Assembly: GCF_947179515.1 (NCBI RefSeq)
Contig: NC_067472.1
Span: 166,588,275 to 166,652,274 of the forward strand
DNA: 64,000 bases
Direction: 5' to 3'
DNA from: Apodemus sylvaticus
Taxonomy: Eukaryota > Chordata > Mammalia > Rodentia > Muridae
Part shown: piece after piece, positions 1 through 12,017 of the stretch
Layout: each line of letters begins with the position of its first letter
How positions within the stretch are numbered: position 1 is the first letter of the stretch
The notes under the pieces: generated by a model
The model's database searches: none
The model's input: only the letters and a program-made list of their open reading frames with translations
Told to the model about the DNA's origin: nothing
Made by a program: the position numbers and the translations under genes

Positions 1-1435
1 GACCCTACTCTTTCGGATATGAGATGTGGTATCACCCCCTGGTTATCACCCCACCGTGTCACATCAAAACTGGAGTACTAGGTACATCCTCTCCCACTGA
101 GGCCAGACAAGAAGAACAGGATCCTCAGGCAGGTAACAGATTTAGTGATCGCCCCTACTCCAATTGTTGGGTACTTGCATGAAGACTGAGTTACACATGT
201 GCTACCTATGTGAGGGTTGATAGGTCAGTTGCCTGTATATTCTTTGATTGGTGCTTCAGTCTCTGGAAGTCCCCAGGGTTTCAAGTTAGTTGACTCTGTT
301 GGTCTTCCTGTGGAGTTTCTGTCCCCTCTGGGACCCTCAATCCTTTCTCCAACTTTTCCACAGGACTCTGAGATCTGTCCATTGTTTGACTGTGGGTATC
401 TACATATATTTTAGTCAGCTGCTGTCTAGATCCTTTCAGAAGACAGTAATCTAGGCTCTTATAGGCAAAAATAGTGTCAGAGTTTGATTCTTACTAATGG
501 GATGCTTCTAACGGGTTGAGCCATCCATTGGTTGTCTATTTCCTCAGACTCTGCTCCATCTTTGTCCCTGCATAATTTTACAGAGGTCAAAATTTTGGCT
601 CAAAACTTTTGTGGACAGGTCGGTGTCCTTATCCCTCCACTGGGTATCTCGTCTGGCTATAGGAAATGGCCAGTTCATGTTTCATATCCCAGACTGCTAG
701 TAGTCTCAGATAAAGTCACTCCTGGAGACTTCTGGAAGTCTCCCCATCCCAGGTCACTGTTATGTTCTTGAGTTACATCCAATCCTTCCATCCCCTATCC
801 CCCCCCCATAGCCCCCTTTCTGTCCTTCTGCTACACACTGATTTCTGTTTGCTCTTCTAACTAACCTCTTGGGCCTCTTTCTTGTCTCTTCCATCACCTG
901 ATCCTGAAGCCACCCTATTCTCCTGCCAATCCCCTCTCCTACCCATTTCCCTCCCTCCATCTGCCTCCTATGACTATTTTATTCGACCTTCTAAGTGAGA
1001 TTAATGGATCCTTACTTGGATCTTCCTTCTTGTTTAGCTTCTTTGGGTCTGTGGAGTGTGGCATGTGTATCCTGTACTTTATAGCTAATATCCACTTACA
1101 AGTGAGTACATACCACCCATGTCCTTTTGCGTCTTCATTACCTTACTCAGCGTATCTTCTACTTTCTATTTATTTGACCACAAAATTCATGATGTCCTTG
1201 TTCTTAATAGCTAAATAGTATTTTTATGTAAATGAACCACATTTTCTTTATATATTTTTCAGTTGAGGGACATCTGACTTGTTTCCTATTTCTGGCTATA
1301 ATGAATAAAACTTCTATGAACATAGTAGAGCATATATGTACTTGAGTCTCATAAGAACAGCAACACTCACATTCTATGCAAGGGTGCCTGTGTGTAAAAT
1401 AGAATTCACTATGATGAAGGTCGATACTCAATCCT
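1..1435 (-). mobile_element. Old L1 3' end (3'UTR plus ORF2 C-terminus), cut by the window edge
   Basis: Read on the minus strand, 1435 to about 960 is the degenerate end of L1 ORF2; the block around 1200-1340 resembles the same ORF2 region in the other copies here. From about 960 to 1 is an older murine L1 3'UTR with pyrimidine-rich stretches on the plus strand. Many stops interrupt the frame, so it is an old fossil. The poly(A) end lies off the left edge. The subfamily is not assigned; it looks Lx-like. Confidence 0.75.
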
Positions 1436-1962
1436 ATCCTGTGAGGGCCTCCATCTTAGTTAAATGATTTCCCAGACATCTGTGTTTCCATTCCTGCTTA
1501 TTTACCAAGATTGCTTTACTTCTAGTACTAGATCATTTTGTGAAATGCTTGACATTGAACTCTAAACAAAGCCCTCTCCTGTTCTTGCATTCTCAACAGT
1601 AAATAAAGTCCTGCCTCTCAATCATTCTGTAACTCTCCACCGGAGGCTGTGTATTAGATGAAGATTTTTTCCTTTCTGCTAATGCTATTTTAGAGGGCCA
1701 CCTGTGAATGTTGATTTGGAGAAAGTCAAGAGGGTCTCTGCCTAACACTGAGCTTCAGAAGGAAGGCCTGAAATGGGCTCAAAATCAAAAATACATACTT
1801 ACATTTCTGTTGGTATACAAACTTGTAGTATCACTGACAATAGTGTACTGTTCAGAAATGTGGAGTGGTGTAGAGAGTCTTATTGGGGTGCCATGCCACC
1901 TAGCAGTAACTTGACATTGACCAAGGTGAAGTTCCTATCCCAGCTTTTGGGTGGGAATTCCT
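1436..1962. other. No gene recognised
   Basis: About 530 bases between an L1 fragment and an LTR. There is no convincing open frame, RNA gene or repeat family that I can name. Confidence 0.5.
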
Positions 1963-2295
1963 GTGTTAGCCATAATGCCCTCCCCGCACCCCCCCCCCAC
2001 ACACACACCTAGTGTTGAGTGTTCAGACCAAGGTGAAGCCCATTGTTCTTCAAAGACCTGCAGTTTTCGAAGAGACACTAGCCATCTGCTGAGCAAGCAA
2101 ACCGGTTCTATGGACAAGTTTCCAGCCTTTGGGGGAAGGGTTCCCCCCACCTTTATATTTGTAGTCCTCCATTAAACCTTGAGACTTTTAACAGCAGCTG
2201 TTGTCTTGGCCTTCTTTTCCTCTCACAGACCCGTTCTTTTCCGTCCCCAGCTTTCCTTCCAGGTAACCCATTCGATAGAACTGTGGACAGCTACA
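1963..2295 (+). mobile_element. Class II (ERVK-type) LTR, plus orientation
   Basis: The right edge is fixed by a PBS three bases downstream; the sequence ends in CA at 2294-2295. The proposed left edge begins TGTTAGCC at 1963. A variant poly(A) signal ATTAAA lies at 2171-2176, followed by a T/C-rich stretch typical of R-U5. The length of about 333 bp fits a short ERVK LTR. The left edge is less certain than the right, and the family name is not assigned. Confidence 0.65.
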
Positions 2296-2298
2296 GAT

Positions 2299-2316
2299 TG
2301 GCACCTGAACAGGGAC
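2299..2316 (+). other. Retroviral primer-binding site, tRNA-Lys3-like
   Basis: TGGCACCTGAACAGGGAC matches the lysine-tRNA PBS used by many class II retroviruses at all but two positions. It sits three bases after the LTR end, as expected. It shows that the upstream LTR was a 5' LTR and that internal element sequence should follow on the right. Confidence 0.8.
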
Positions 2317-3591
2317 CTGGAAATGGAGAGACCAACTGAGGGATGCTATCTTGAGTGGATCCCCACAGGAATTAAAAAAAAAAGTTATGTATCTGGCATG
2401 GTAAGCAACATAGAGCATTAATGTTATACACTATAAATGTCACTTATTGAAGGCTGTTGTTGCAGGGGTGCAAAAGGGATACAGGCTAGAATAAATCAGC
2501 ATAGGCCCAATGCTGAGATCAGCTAGGTTCTGATAGTGAATTGGGACAGCAAATTTTATTAGACAAATTGTCTGCAGTCTAGAACTGCATCAGGCAAGAG
2601 GAATAGGACATAAAATAAAATAAAATAAATAAAATAAAATAAAGTGGAAAAAACAAAAATCATCATCAACAACAACAAACTGATTTTAGAAACATTAGAG
2701 TGAAAGAGAAAGAGAGAAGGAAAATGGATTTGAAAACTCTCCTAGGGAAAAGGGGAAATTTGGGGACATCCTGCTTCCTGTATGGACCCCACTGGAGATA
2801 TGCTTAGTACTGTACAACGAGTGCTCTTCCTTTCTCGTATATTGTTTGTCTTTTGTGCACCAATTTGTCCACATGTCAAATTGTGTCTGTGTTTGTTTCA
2901 TTGTTTGAATGAATTTTGTTTTATGTTTGTTCTTGAAATAAATGGTAAAAGCTTTATCTGTTGGCAGTCCATCTCTTAATCCAGTCTCAGTTTACACAGT
3001 GGAGGCTGATTTAAGCTGCCCCACATTCTTACTAGGAGTCAAACACAGCTGGAGAAAAGGCTGCTTTTCAAAGGGTCAGCAGCTTCTCAAATTTTAGGGC
3101 AAGTAGGCTGAAGGTTATTTCTCCTAGAGAAATCTCTACAATTGTGATAACTGGGTCCAAAGTACGTTTTCTCTTGATATTACAGCTGGGAAAAAAAGTT
3201 GTTTGGTTTAAGTTTATAAGATTCATGTAGTTCTTTCATTTTTGTTTCTGATTGTTCTTAAAGGTATAACTGTGTTTTACATGTTTTGACTGTAGAGTAT
3301 TGGCTTATAAGTTATTGGACATAATTAAAAATTATTACATTGGTAACAAAAAGTTAGTTTAAAATTGGTAACAGGGTTGGAGTCATCTTAAATAACACAT
3401 GGTATCACCCAACCCAGGAAAAACAGTCTTCTAAAGATACTTCTAAATTGGCATAATATTTTATGTAATTCTTATTCTAGAAATTAGAGTTATAAGGGAT
3501 AAGATTTAAACCAATGTCTCTTTAATGAGGTATTATAAGTTACACTGTCATGCATTCAAACATAAGAACTGTCAGACAAAATTTATAATGT
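2317..3591 (+). other. AT-rich non-coding sequence after the PBS, possibly a non-autonomous LTR element interior
   Basis: About 1.3 kb lies between the PBS and the TSD of the next L1. I see no gag, protease or pol similarity and no long frame. It has a short (AAAAT)n tract at 2610-2645 and a poly(A)-type AATAAA near 2937. It continues on the far side of the L1 at 10335. An ETn-like non-autonomous interior is possible but is inference only. Confidence 0.4.
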
Positions 3592-3605
3592 GAAAGTAAT
3601 GCTTT
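3592..3605 (+). repeat. Left TSD of the full-length L1 at 3606
   Basis: GAAAGTAATGCTTT, repeated exactly at 10321-10334. It abuts the first promoter monomer. Confidence 0.9.
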
Positions 3606-4535
3606 CTAAGACCTTTGCGGATTCAGAAAACCAATCTACTGGCTGCTGTCTGCACCCAGGACCTGGGAAAGCAGCCGTTCATCTGTGTCCCAACCAGGTG
3701 CGGGTACTCTGCCCTGTGGAGAGGTTAGAGCCACCATCTTTGCCTTCAGCCTGATGAAACAGGTGACCCCAGGTACTGAGATATCACGAGTCTAAGACCT
3801 CTGGTGATGTAGACAACCTAGTTGCTGGCTGCTGCCTGCGAATAGGACCTGGAAGAGCAGTGGTTCCTCTGTGTGCGAGCCAGGTGCAGGTACTCTGCCC
3901 TGCAGAAAGGTCAGAGCCACCATATTTGTCCCTAGCCAGATGGGAAAGGAGACCCCAGGTACTGAGTTATCCTGAGTCTAAGACCTCTGGAGATGCAGAC
4001 AACTGAGTTGCTGGCTGCTGCCTTTGCACAGGACCTGGGAGAACAGCAGTTCATCTGTGTCCCAGTCAGGTGTGGGTACTCTGCCCTGCAGAGAGGTTGG
4101 AGCCACCATCTTTGTCCCCAGCCAGACGGAACAGGCAACCCCAGGTACTGAGCTATCCTGAGTCTAAGTCCTCTGGGGACGCAGACAACCAATCTGAAGT
4201 CTGCTGACTGCGCCCAGGACCTGGGAGAGCAGTGGTTCATCTGTGTGACAGCCTGGCGCGGGTACTCTGACCCGTGTAAAGGTTGAAGCCTGCATCTTTG
4301 TCCCCAGCTGGATGGGACAGGCAACAACAGGTACTGAGCTATCCCGAGCCTAAGACCTCTGGGGACACAGACTGCCGAGCTGCTGGCTGCTGCCTGTGCC
4401 CAGGACCTGGGCAGAGCAGTGGTTCCTCTGCATGCCAGTCAGGCATGGGGCCAGTGCCCTGCAGAATCCCTGCTGCCATCTTCGCTCCCTGACAGAGCGG
4501 ACGGACAGTACCAGGTTCAGTCCACAGAGATAACA
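3606..4535 (+). promoter_or_regulatory. L1 5'UTR tandem monomers, 186-bp period
   Basis: The anchor CTAAG(A/T)CC recurs at 3606, 3792, 3978, 4164 and 4350, always 186 bp apart. A second anchor (GAGCCACC and its variants) at 3728, 3914, 4100 and 4286 keeps the same spacing. There are four complete units plus a fifth that loses similarity after about 4500. In murine L1 such monomers carry the RNA polymerase II promoter. The 186-bp unit is shorter than the roughly 200-210 bp of the well-known A, F and Tf monomers. Confidence 0.9.
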
Positions 4536-4712
4536 CGAGCATAACATTGTTTGGGACAGGACACACCAGGGCTCAAACACCACACAAGAGGAGGGCAGCA
4601 TATCAGCAATCTGTGCCAAGGGAAACCCAGCCATTAAGTGTTGTGGAAAGAGCCTTACAGGCTCAAAGGAGGTTGATGCACAAGCCAGTGACAACAAGAC
4701 CAACTAACACCA

Positions 4713-5944
4713 GTGAGAAATAGATGGCAAAAGGCAAATGTAGGAATGTTACTAACAAATCAAGGCAATATGGCAGCATCTGAATCCAATTCCCCATTAA
4801 CAGCAAGTCCTGAATACCCCAACACACCAGAAAAACAAGATTTGGACTTAAAATCACTGGTCATGATGCTGGTACAGGAACACATGAAGGACATAAATAA
4901 ATCTCTCAGAAAAATTCAGGAGAAAATGGACCAAAAGTTAGAAGCCCTTACAAGGGAAACACAAAAATCATTAAAAGAAATTGAGGAGAATATGGGTCAA
5001 AAGATAGAAGCCAATAAGGAGGAAACGCAAAAATCACTTAAAGAAATACAGGAGAACTTTGGTCAACAAGCTGAGATCATGAAAGAGGAAACACAAAAAT
5101 CTCTTAAAGAATTACAGGAAAACACAAACAAGCAAATGAATGAGCTGAGCAAAACCATCCAGGATCTAAAAACAGAAGTAGAAGCAACTAAGAAATCACA
5201 AAGGGAGACAACTTTGGAGATAGAAAACCCTGGGAAGAAATCAGGGGCCATAGATGCAAATATCAACAACAGAATGCAAGAGATAGAAGAATCTCAGATG
5301 CTGAAGATACCATAGAAACCATGCACTCAACATGTAAAGAAAATGCAAAATGCAAAAAGCTTGCAACCCAAAACATCCAGGAAATCCAGGACACAATGAG
5401 AAGGCCGAACCTAAGGATTATAGGCATAGATGAGAGTGAACATTTACAACTTAATGGGCCAGCAAATATCTTCAATAAAATTATTGAAGAAAACTTTCCT
5501 AAACTTAAGAGAGAGATGCCCAAGAATATACAAGAAGCCTACAGAACTTCAAACCGACTGGACCAGAACAGACATACCTCCCATCACATAATAATCAAAA
5601 CCCCACATGTACTAAACAAAGAAAGAATATTAAAGGCAGTAAGAGAAAAAGGCCAAGTAACATATAAAGGAAGACTGATCAGAATCACACCAGACTTCTC
5701 ACCAGAGACTATGAAATCTAGAAGATTCTCGGCAAATCTCATGCAGACTCTAAGAGACCTCAAATGCCAGCCAAAACTACTATACCCAGCAAAACTCTCA
5801 ATCACCATAGATGGAGAAACCAAGATCTTCCATGACAAAACCAAGGTTAACTAATATCTTTCTACAAACCCAGCTCTACAAAGGATAGTAGGAGGAAAAC
5901 ACCAATACAAGGAGGGAACCTTTCCCCTGGAAAGAGCAAGATAG
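4713..5944 (+). pseudogene. L1 ORF1 (RNA-binding coiled-coil protein), frameshifted
   Basis: ORF1p normally forms a coiled-coil trimer that coats L1 RNA. The usual start ATG is at 4723, but a small deletion about 30 bases later puts it out of frame with the body, which is open from 4713 to 5315. A repetitive KSLKEIQEN-type heptad region follows. A 4-base loss near 5291, compared with the copy at 30210, shifts the frame; the C-terminal RNA-binding part continues at 5321-5854 and then stops early. The full-length stop would be near 5944. Confidence 0.88.
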
Positions 5945-6006
5945 TAACCTTCTTTCATCAAACCCAAAAGAAGTTAACCAATCTAATATAAAAAATAACA
6001 TTAAAA

Positions 6007-9000
6007 ATGACAGGAACTAATAATCACTATTCCTTAATATCTCTTAACATCAATGGACTCAATTCCCAAATAAAAAAAACATAGACTAACAGACTGGAAA
6101 CGTAAACAGGATCCTACATTCTACTGCATACAGGAAACACACCTCAGTGTCAAAGACAAACACTACCTTAGAGTAAAAGGCTGGAAGACCATTCTACAAG
6201 CAAATGGTCTCAGGAAACAAGCTGGAGTAGCCACTCTTTTTTTTTTTTTTTTTGATTCTTTAAATTTTATTTATTCACTTTACAACCCCAAATCTGCCCT
6301 TTCTCTTTCCCCAGTACCCCATCATGCAATTCCCCTTCCCCATTCCACCTTTCTTTTCTTTTTTTCTTTTTTATTAATTTTCTATATTCTTTGTTTACAT
6401 TCTAGAAGCCTTCCCCTTTCCAAGCCCCCCGCCCCATATGTTCCATAAGTCCTCTTCTCTCCATCCATATTAGATAAAATTGACTTTCTACCTAAAGTCA
6501 TCAAAAGAGACACTGAGTGACACTTCTTGCTGGTCAAAGGAAAAATACAACAAGAAGAACTCTCAATCCTGAACATCTATGCTCCAAATGCAAGAGCACT
6601 CTCATTCATTAAAAAAAAAAAAAAAAAAAAAAAACCATTAGTAAAGCTCAAAGCACACATTGTACCTAACACAATAGTTGTGGGTGACTTCAACGCTCCA
6701 CTCTCATCAATGGACTGCTCAGAAGACCGGAAATTAAACAGGGACACAGTGAAACTAACTGAAGCTTTGGACCAATTAGAGTTATCAGATATATATAGAA
6801 CATTTCATCCTAAAGCAAAAGAATATATCTTTTTCTCAGCACCTCAAGGTACCTTCTCCAAAATCGATCATATAATTGGTCACAAGACAGACCTCAACAA
6901 ATATAAGAAGATCGAAATAATCCCATGCCTCCTATCAGATAACTATGGAGTAAAAGTGGTCTTCAATAGCAACAAAAAGAACAGTAAGCCCACATACACA
7001 TGGAAACTGGACAATACTAAATGATACCTTGGTCAAGGAAGAAAGAAAGAAATCAAAGACTTTTTAGAATGTAATGAAAATGAAGACACAACATACCCAA
7101 ATCTATGGGACACAATGAAAGTAGTGCTAAGAGGAAAATTCATAGCCCTGAGTGCCTCCAAAAAGAAACTGGAAAGAGCTTACACTAGCAGCTTAAGGAA
7201 ACACCTGAAAGCCCTGGAACGAAAAGAAGCTAATTCACCCAAAAGGAGTAGAGGACAGGAAATCATCAAACTCAGGGCTGAAATCAATCAAGTAGAAACA
7301 AAGAGAGCCATACAAAGAATCAACAAAACCATGAGCTGGTTCCTTGAGAAAATCAACAAGATAGATAAATCCTTAGACAGACTGACCAAAGGGCACAGAG
7401 ACAGTATCCAGATTAACAACATTAGAAATAAAAAGGGAGATATAACCACAGAAACTGAGGAAATTCAAAAAAAATCATCAGATCCTACTATAAAAGCCTA
7501 TAGTCAGCACAACTGGAGAATCTGGAGGAAATGGACAGTTTCCTATACAGATATCAAACACCAAAATAAAATCAGGATCAAATAAATCATCTAAACAGAC
7601 CCATTACCCCTAAGGAAATAGAAAAGGTCATAGAAAGTCTTCCATTGGAAAAAAGCACAGGATCAGATGGTTTAGTGCAGAATTCTATCACACATTCAAA
7701 GAAGACCTAACACCAATACTCTTCAAACTATTCCACAAAATATAAACAGAAGGAACACTAATTCTATGAAGCCACAATTACGCTGATAGCAAAACCACAC
7801 AAAGATCCAACAAAGAAAGAGAACTTCAGGCCAATTTCCCTTATGACTATCGATGCAAAAATATTAAATAAAATTCTTGTCAACCGAATATAAGAACACA
7901 TCAAAATGCTCATCTACCATGATCAAGTAGGCTTCATCCCAGGGATGCAGGGATGGTTCAATATAACAAAATCCATCAATGCAATCCACTACATAAATAA
8001 ACTCAAAGAACAAAACACATGATCATTTCATTAGCTTCTGAAAAAGCATTTAACAAAATTCAACATCCTTTCATGCTGAAAGTCTTAGAAAGAACAGGAA
8101 TTCAAGGCCCATACCTAAACATATTAAAAGGAATGTACAGCAAACCGGTAGCCAATATCAAACTAAATGGATAGAAACTTGAAGCAATCCCACTAAAATC
8201 AGGGACTAGACAAGGTTGCCCTTTGTCTCCATATCTTTTCAATATAGTACTTGAAGTTCTAGCTACAGCAATTAGACAACATAAGGATGTCAAAGGGATA
8301 CAAATTGGAAAGGAAGAAATCAAATTATCACTCTTTGCAAATGATATGATAGTATATTTAAATGACCCAAAAAACTTCACTAGAGAACTCCTACAGCTGA
8401 TAAACAACTTCAGCAAAGTGGCTGGTTATAAAATCAATTCAAGCAAACCAGTAGCCTTCCTGTACTGAAATGATAAAGAGGCTGAAAAAGGAGTTAGGGA
8501 AATGACACCCTTCACAATAGCCACAAACAGCATAAAGTATCTTGGTGTGACTCTAACCAAATAAGTAAAAGATCTTTTAAACGAGAACTTCAGGTCTCTG
8601 AAGAAGGAAATTGAAGAAGACCTCAGAAAATGGAAAAATCTTCCATGTTCTTGCATTAGCAGGATTAATATAGTAAAAATGGCCATCTTGCCAAAAGCAT
8701 TTTCAGATTCAACACAATCCCCATCAAAATCCCAACTCAGTTCTTCATAGAGTTAGAAAAAGCAATTCTCAAATTCATCTGGAATAACAAAAAAAACCCA
8801 GAAGAGCTAAAACTATTCTCAACACTAAAAGAACTTCAGGGGGAATCAATATCCCAGACCTTAAGCAATACTACAGAGTAATAGTTTTAAAAAACTGCAT
8901 GGTATTGGCACAGCAAAAGGCAAGTGAACCAATGGAATAGAAATGAAGACCCAGAAATGAATCCACACACCCATTGTCACTTGATCTTCGACAAAGGAGC

Positions 9001-10056
9001 TGAAAACATCCAGTGGAAAAAAGATAGCCTTTTCAACAAATGATGCTGTTTCAACTGTAGGTTAGCATGCAGAAGATTGCAAATTGATCCATTCTTATCT
9101 CCTTGTACTAAGCTCAACTCCAAGTAGATCAAGGTTCTCCAAATAAAACCAGACACACTGAAACTAATAAAGAAACTGGGGGAAACCCTTAAGGACATGT
9201 GCACTGGGGAAAAGTTCTTGAACAGAACACCAATAGCTTATGCTCTAAGATCAAGAATTGACAAATGGGACCTCATAAAATTACAAAGTTTCTGTAAGGC
9301 AAAGGACACTGTCAATAGGACAAAATGGCAGCCAACAAATTAGGAAAAGATTTTCACCAACCCTACATCTGACAGAGTGCTAATATCCAATATATACAAA
9401 GAAATCAAGTTAAACCCCAGGGAACCAACCAACCCTATTAAAAAATGGGGTACAGATCTGAACAAAGAATTTTCACCTGAAGAAATTTGCATGGCCGAGA
9501 AGCACCTTAAGAAATGCTCAACATCATTAGTCATTAGGGAAATGCAAATCAAAACAACCCTGAGATTTCACCCTGTACCCATCAGAATAGCTATGTTTAA
9601 TAACTCAGGAGACAGCAGGTACTGGCGAGGATGTGGAGAAAGAGGAACACTCCTCCACTGCAAGTGGTATTGCAAGATGGTAAAACCACTTTGGAAATCA
9701 GTATGGCAGTTCCTCAGAAAACTGGGCATGACATTTCTGGAGGACCCTGCTATACCACTCCTGGGCATATACCCAGAGGATTCCCTAGCATGCAACAAGG
9801 ACACATGCTCCACTATGTTCATAGCAGCCTTATTTATAATAGCCAGAAGCTGGAAAGAACCCACATGTCCCTCAAAGGAGGAATGGATACAGAAAATGTG
9901 GTATATTTACACAATGGAATACTACTCAGCAATTAAAAACAATGATTTCATGAAATATTTAGGCAAATGTTTGAAACTGGAAAATATCATCCTAGTGAGG
10001 TAACCCAATCACAAAAGAATACATGCGGAATGCAATCACTGATAAGTGGATATTAA
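6007..10056 (+). pseudogene. L1 ORF2 (endonuclease and reverse transcriptase), broken
   Basis: ORF2p nicks DNA and reverse transcribes L1 RNA. Recognisable blocks are the endonuclease (about 6030-6970, including the TYTWKLDN-type end), the linker (7115-7585), the reverse transcriptase (about 7850-8470) and the C-terminal region (9377-10056, ending in a SGY-like tail). Damage includes an A run at 6610-6633, an inserted 3'-UTR fragment at 6236-6472 and multiple frameshifts. The reverse transcriptase motif reads FAND instead of FADD (about 8334-8345), which removes one catalytic aspartate. Confidence 0.9.
6236..6472 (-). mobile_element. Antisense L1 3'-UTR tails inserted in ORF2
   Basis: A poly(T) run at 6236-6253 opens a stretch resembling a minus-strand L1 3'UTR. 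A second, different 3'-UTR-like stretch runs from about 6361 to 6472. ORF2 resumes at ATAAAATTGAC. I see no clear TSD, so this is either two successive truncated insertions or a deletion-associated event. Confidence 0.7.
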
Positions 10057-10320
10057 TTAGCTCAGAAGCTCTTAATACCCAAGATACAAGTAGCATATCA
10101 AATGTCTTCCATGAAGAAGTAAGGAGAGGGCCCTGATCCTGGAAAGGCCTGATCCAACATTTTAGGGGAGTATCAGTACAGAGAAAAAGAAGGAGGTGAT
10201 TGGAGAATGGTGGAGAGAAGGCTTATGGGACATATGGGGAGGGGAGAGCCGGGAAAGGGGAAAGCATTTGGAATGTAAACAGAGAATGTAGAAAATAAAA
10301 AAAAATAAAAATAAAAGGAA

Positions 10321-10334
10321 GAAAGTAATGCTTT
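10321..10334 (+). repeat. Right TSD of the full-length L1
   Basis: Exact copy of the left TSD at 3592-3605. It directly follows the A-rich tail. Confidence 0.9.
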
Positions 10335-11562
10335 TGTTATTGATTTTAAAGAAAATAGATTGTTTGAAATTGGATTTTGCTTTCCAATGTTGTAGTGATG
10401 CTCTAACATTGTAAGAGAAAGTTAAGAATTATGGTTAATAGCATCCAATGTACCATTGACTGCAGTTTGCAGTATGATTGAAGGCTTACAATTCTTAACT
10501 CACCCATAATTTTTAATTAAGATAATTTCAAGAGTGTTAAATGTTAAAAACAGCTGTGGCCAGTATAGGCTTGTTGCCACTTTTTCACAAGTTTATCAGA
10601 TATAGTGGTAGCAACAAAATTTAATGCCATCCCCTCCCAAGATTGGAAAGGAGATCTCAGTGGAAATTTATTTGGTATCAAACTGGCTACTTTAAAACTT
10701 TAAAAATTTGTAGATAAGATGATTAAGATTAGCTAATAAAAATTTTCAGGAAACCCTCAAATGTTCCTTTAGTTATTGGACATACAATGGGGTCTGGTTG
10801 CAGGCTGCTGCCCTGTTGGACAGGTGGGTATTGGGTCTGATTTTGACAATAGGCTCAGATTAGAAAATATTTACATTTGAGTCAATGCAAAGCTCAGTGC
10901 TGCCTCAGTGGAGGCTTGTAAAGCACTGTTTTTGTCTTGAAAATCCCACCTAGAATGTTTCAGGCCAAAAACAACCTTACTGACAGATCTATTCAGGTGT
11001 GGTTGTAAATACAGTTTAAAGGCATTAAAATCTGGCCTTTATACTCCATACAAAATTATTATGGATTCAGAAGGTTGTTTTTTGCTTTGCAACCTGATAA
11101 TTATAAAAGCATTTGCTTCTAATGAGCTAATTAAAAAAAAAAAACAATAAAGGAATCTCATTGGAAAGGTTTTCCTCAAGTAATGGCTGATAGCCATACC
11201 TTATGTGAGAAAAAATGTTTTGTCTCTGCTTCAATATAAGAAGCTAGGATTTTAAATCTTGTATTGTATATTATACATACAATTTTATAACAGGCCTTTA
11301 TTATAGTAAAAATTACAGGCCTTTATTACAGGAAAAGAACCTTTGACTACAAAGTTACTAGTCCAGGATAATTCTTAACTATATTATAGATTTTTGTGCT
11401 TATAACCACTGATGAGCATGGTCTTCAATGCTTCCCCTCATCAAATAAACTTTTCTTTGCAACAGAGGAAGACTAATATGGAAGACCACAACCAATCAAA
11501 ATGCAAAACTATGGAGTCCAGTCTCAATGAGTACTTCTGGAATATACCTAATGCTTTGATAT
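10335..11562. other. AT-rich sequence without a recognised gene
   Basis: This was continuous with 2317-3591 before the L1 inserted. No coding frame or named repeat is recognised. It has a short A run at 11133-11144 and two nearby copies of an ACAGGCCTTTATTA block (about 11291 and 11317). Confidence 0.45.
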
Positions 11563-12017
11563 TGTAAGACCCCCCCCCCCCAAAAACCGAGGGCGCCCCA
11601 GTGTCCCACACCTCGGAAGGCGACACTCACATCACTTGCAAGAAATGGTCTCGATGCAATAGCAAGAAGATTTTTTTATTCCAGAATTCTGCGTTCCACA
11701 GCCGTATACCAAGCAGGGTTAGAGGACTGTGGACCCCGAGTGCAGAATTGTGACAGCTTTTATAAGTTGACAACAAAGCCCGAGAATCACAAGCCGATCA
11801 TTCCTTAGCATCGAGAGCCCGCATAGTGCGAACCAATTGATTTGTACCACTCTATAGTTTTTAGGCTAATCAGTTTAAATTATCGGAGTCCACTCTCAGT
11901 GGACCAATTAGTTTCCTATCTTCTATAGCTGCGTGAACTTCTGGATGTGGGTAATGGCGTAAGCAGTTTACAGAAGCAAGATAAGCGAATAATTAGCTCA
12001 TTTCCAGTTACCTTACA
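11563..12017 (-). mobile_element. Solo LTR of a class II ERV, minus orientation
   Basis: 455 bp with terminal TGTAAG...CTTACA. Read on the minus strand it starts TGTAAGGTAACTGG and shows a TATA-like TATAAAAG, then AATAAA downstream, in the order promoter then poly(A) signal. It ends in a G/C-rich U5 and an 11-base C/G homopolymer (11571-11581). The six-base flanks (TGATAT and GGGCTA) do not match. There is no second LTR or interior beside it. It looks IAP/RLTR10-like, but the family name is uncertain. Confidence 0.7.

Larger units (their letters stand above)
3606..10320 (+). mobile_element. Full-length murine L1, inactive
   Basis: 6.7 kb bounded by a perfect 14-bp TSD. In order: tandem promoter monomers, non-monomeric 5'UTR, ORF1, inter-ORF spacer, ORF2, 3'UTR and A-rich tail. 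Both frames are broken by frameshifts, an internal insertion and an expanded A tract, so it cannot encode working proteins. It landed in the AT-rich sequence that follows the class II PBS, so it is younger than that element. Confidence 0.93.

Noticed and set aside
3606..4535. Regular repeats that could suggest a CRISPR array
   Set aside because: Units are 186 bp contiguous monomers with no spacers, sit at an L1 5' end and the genome is mammalian.
4283..4703. Frames of 69-117 codons near 4.3-4.7 kb
   Set aside because: They fall in the L1 promoter monomers and 5'UTR; no independent evidence of a gene.
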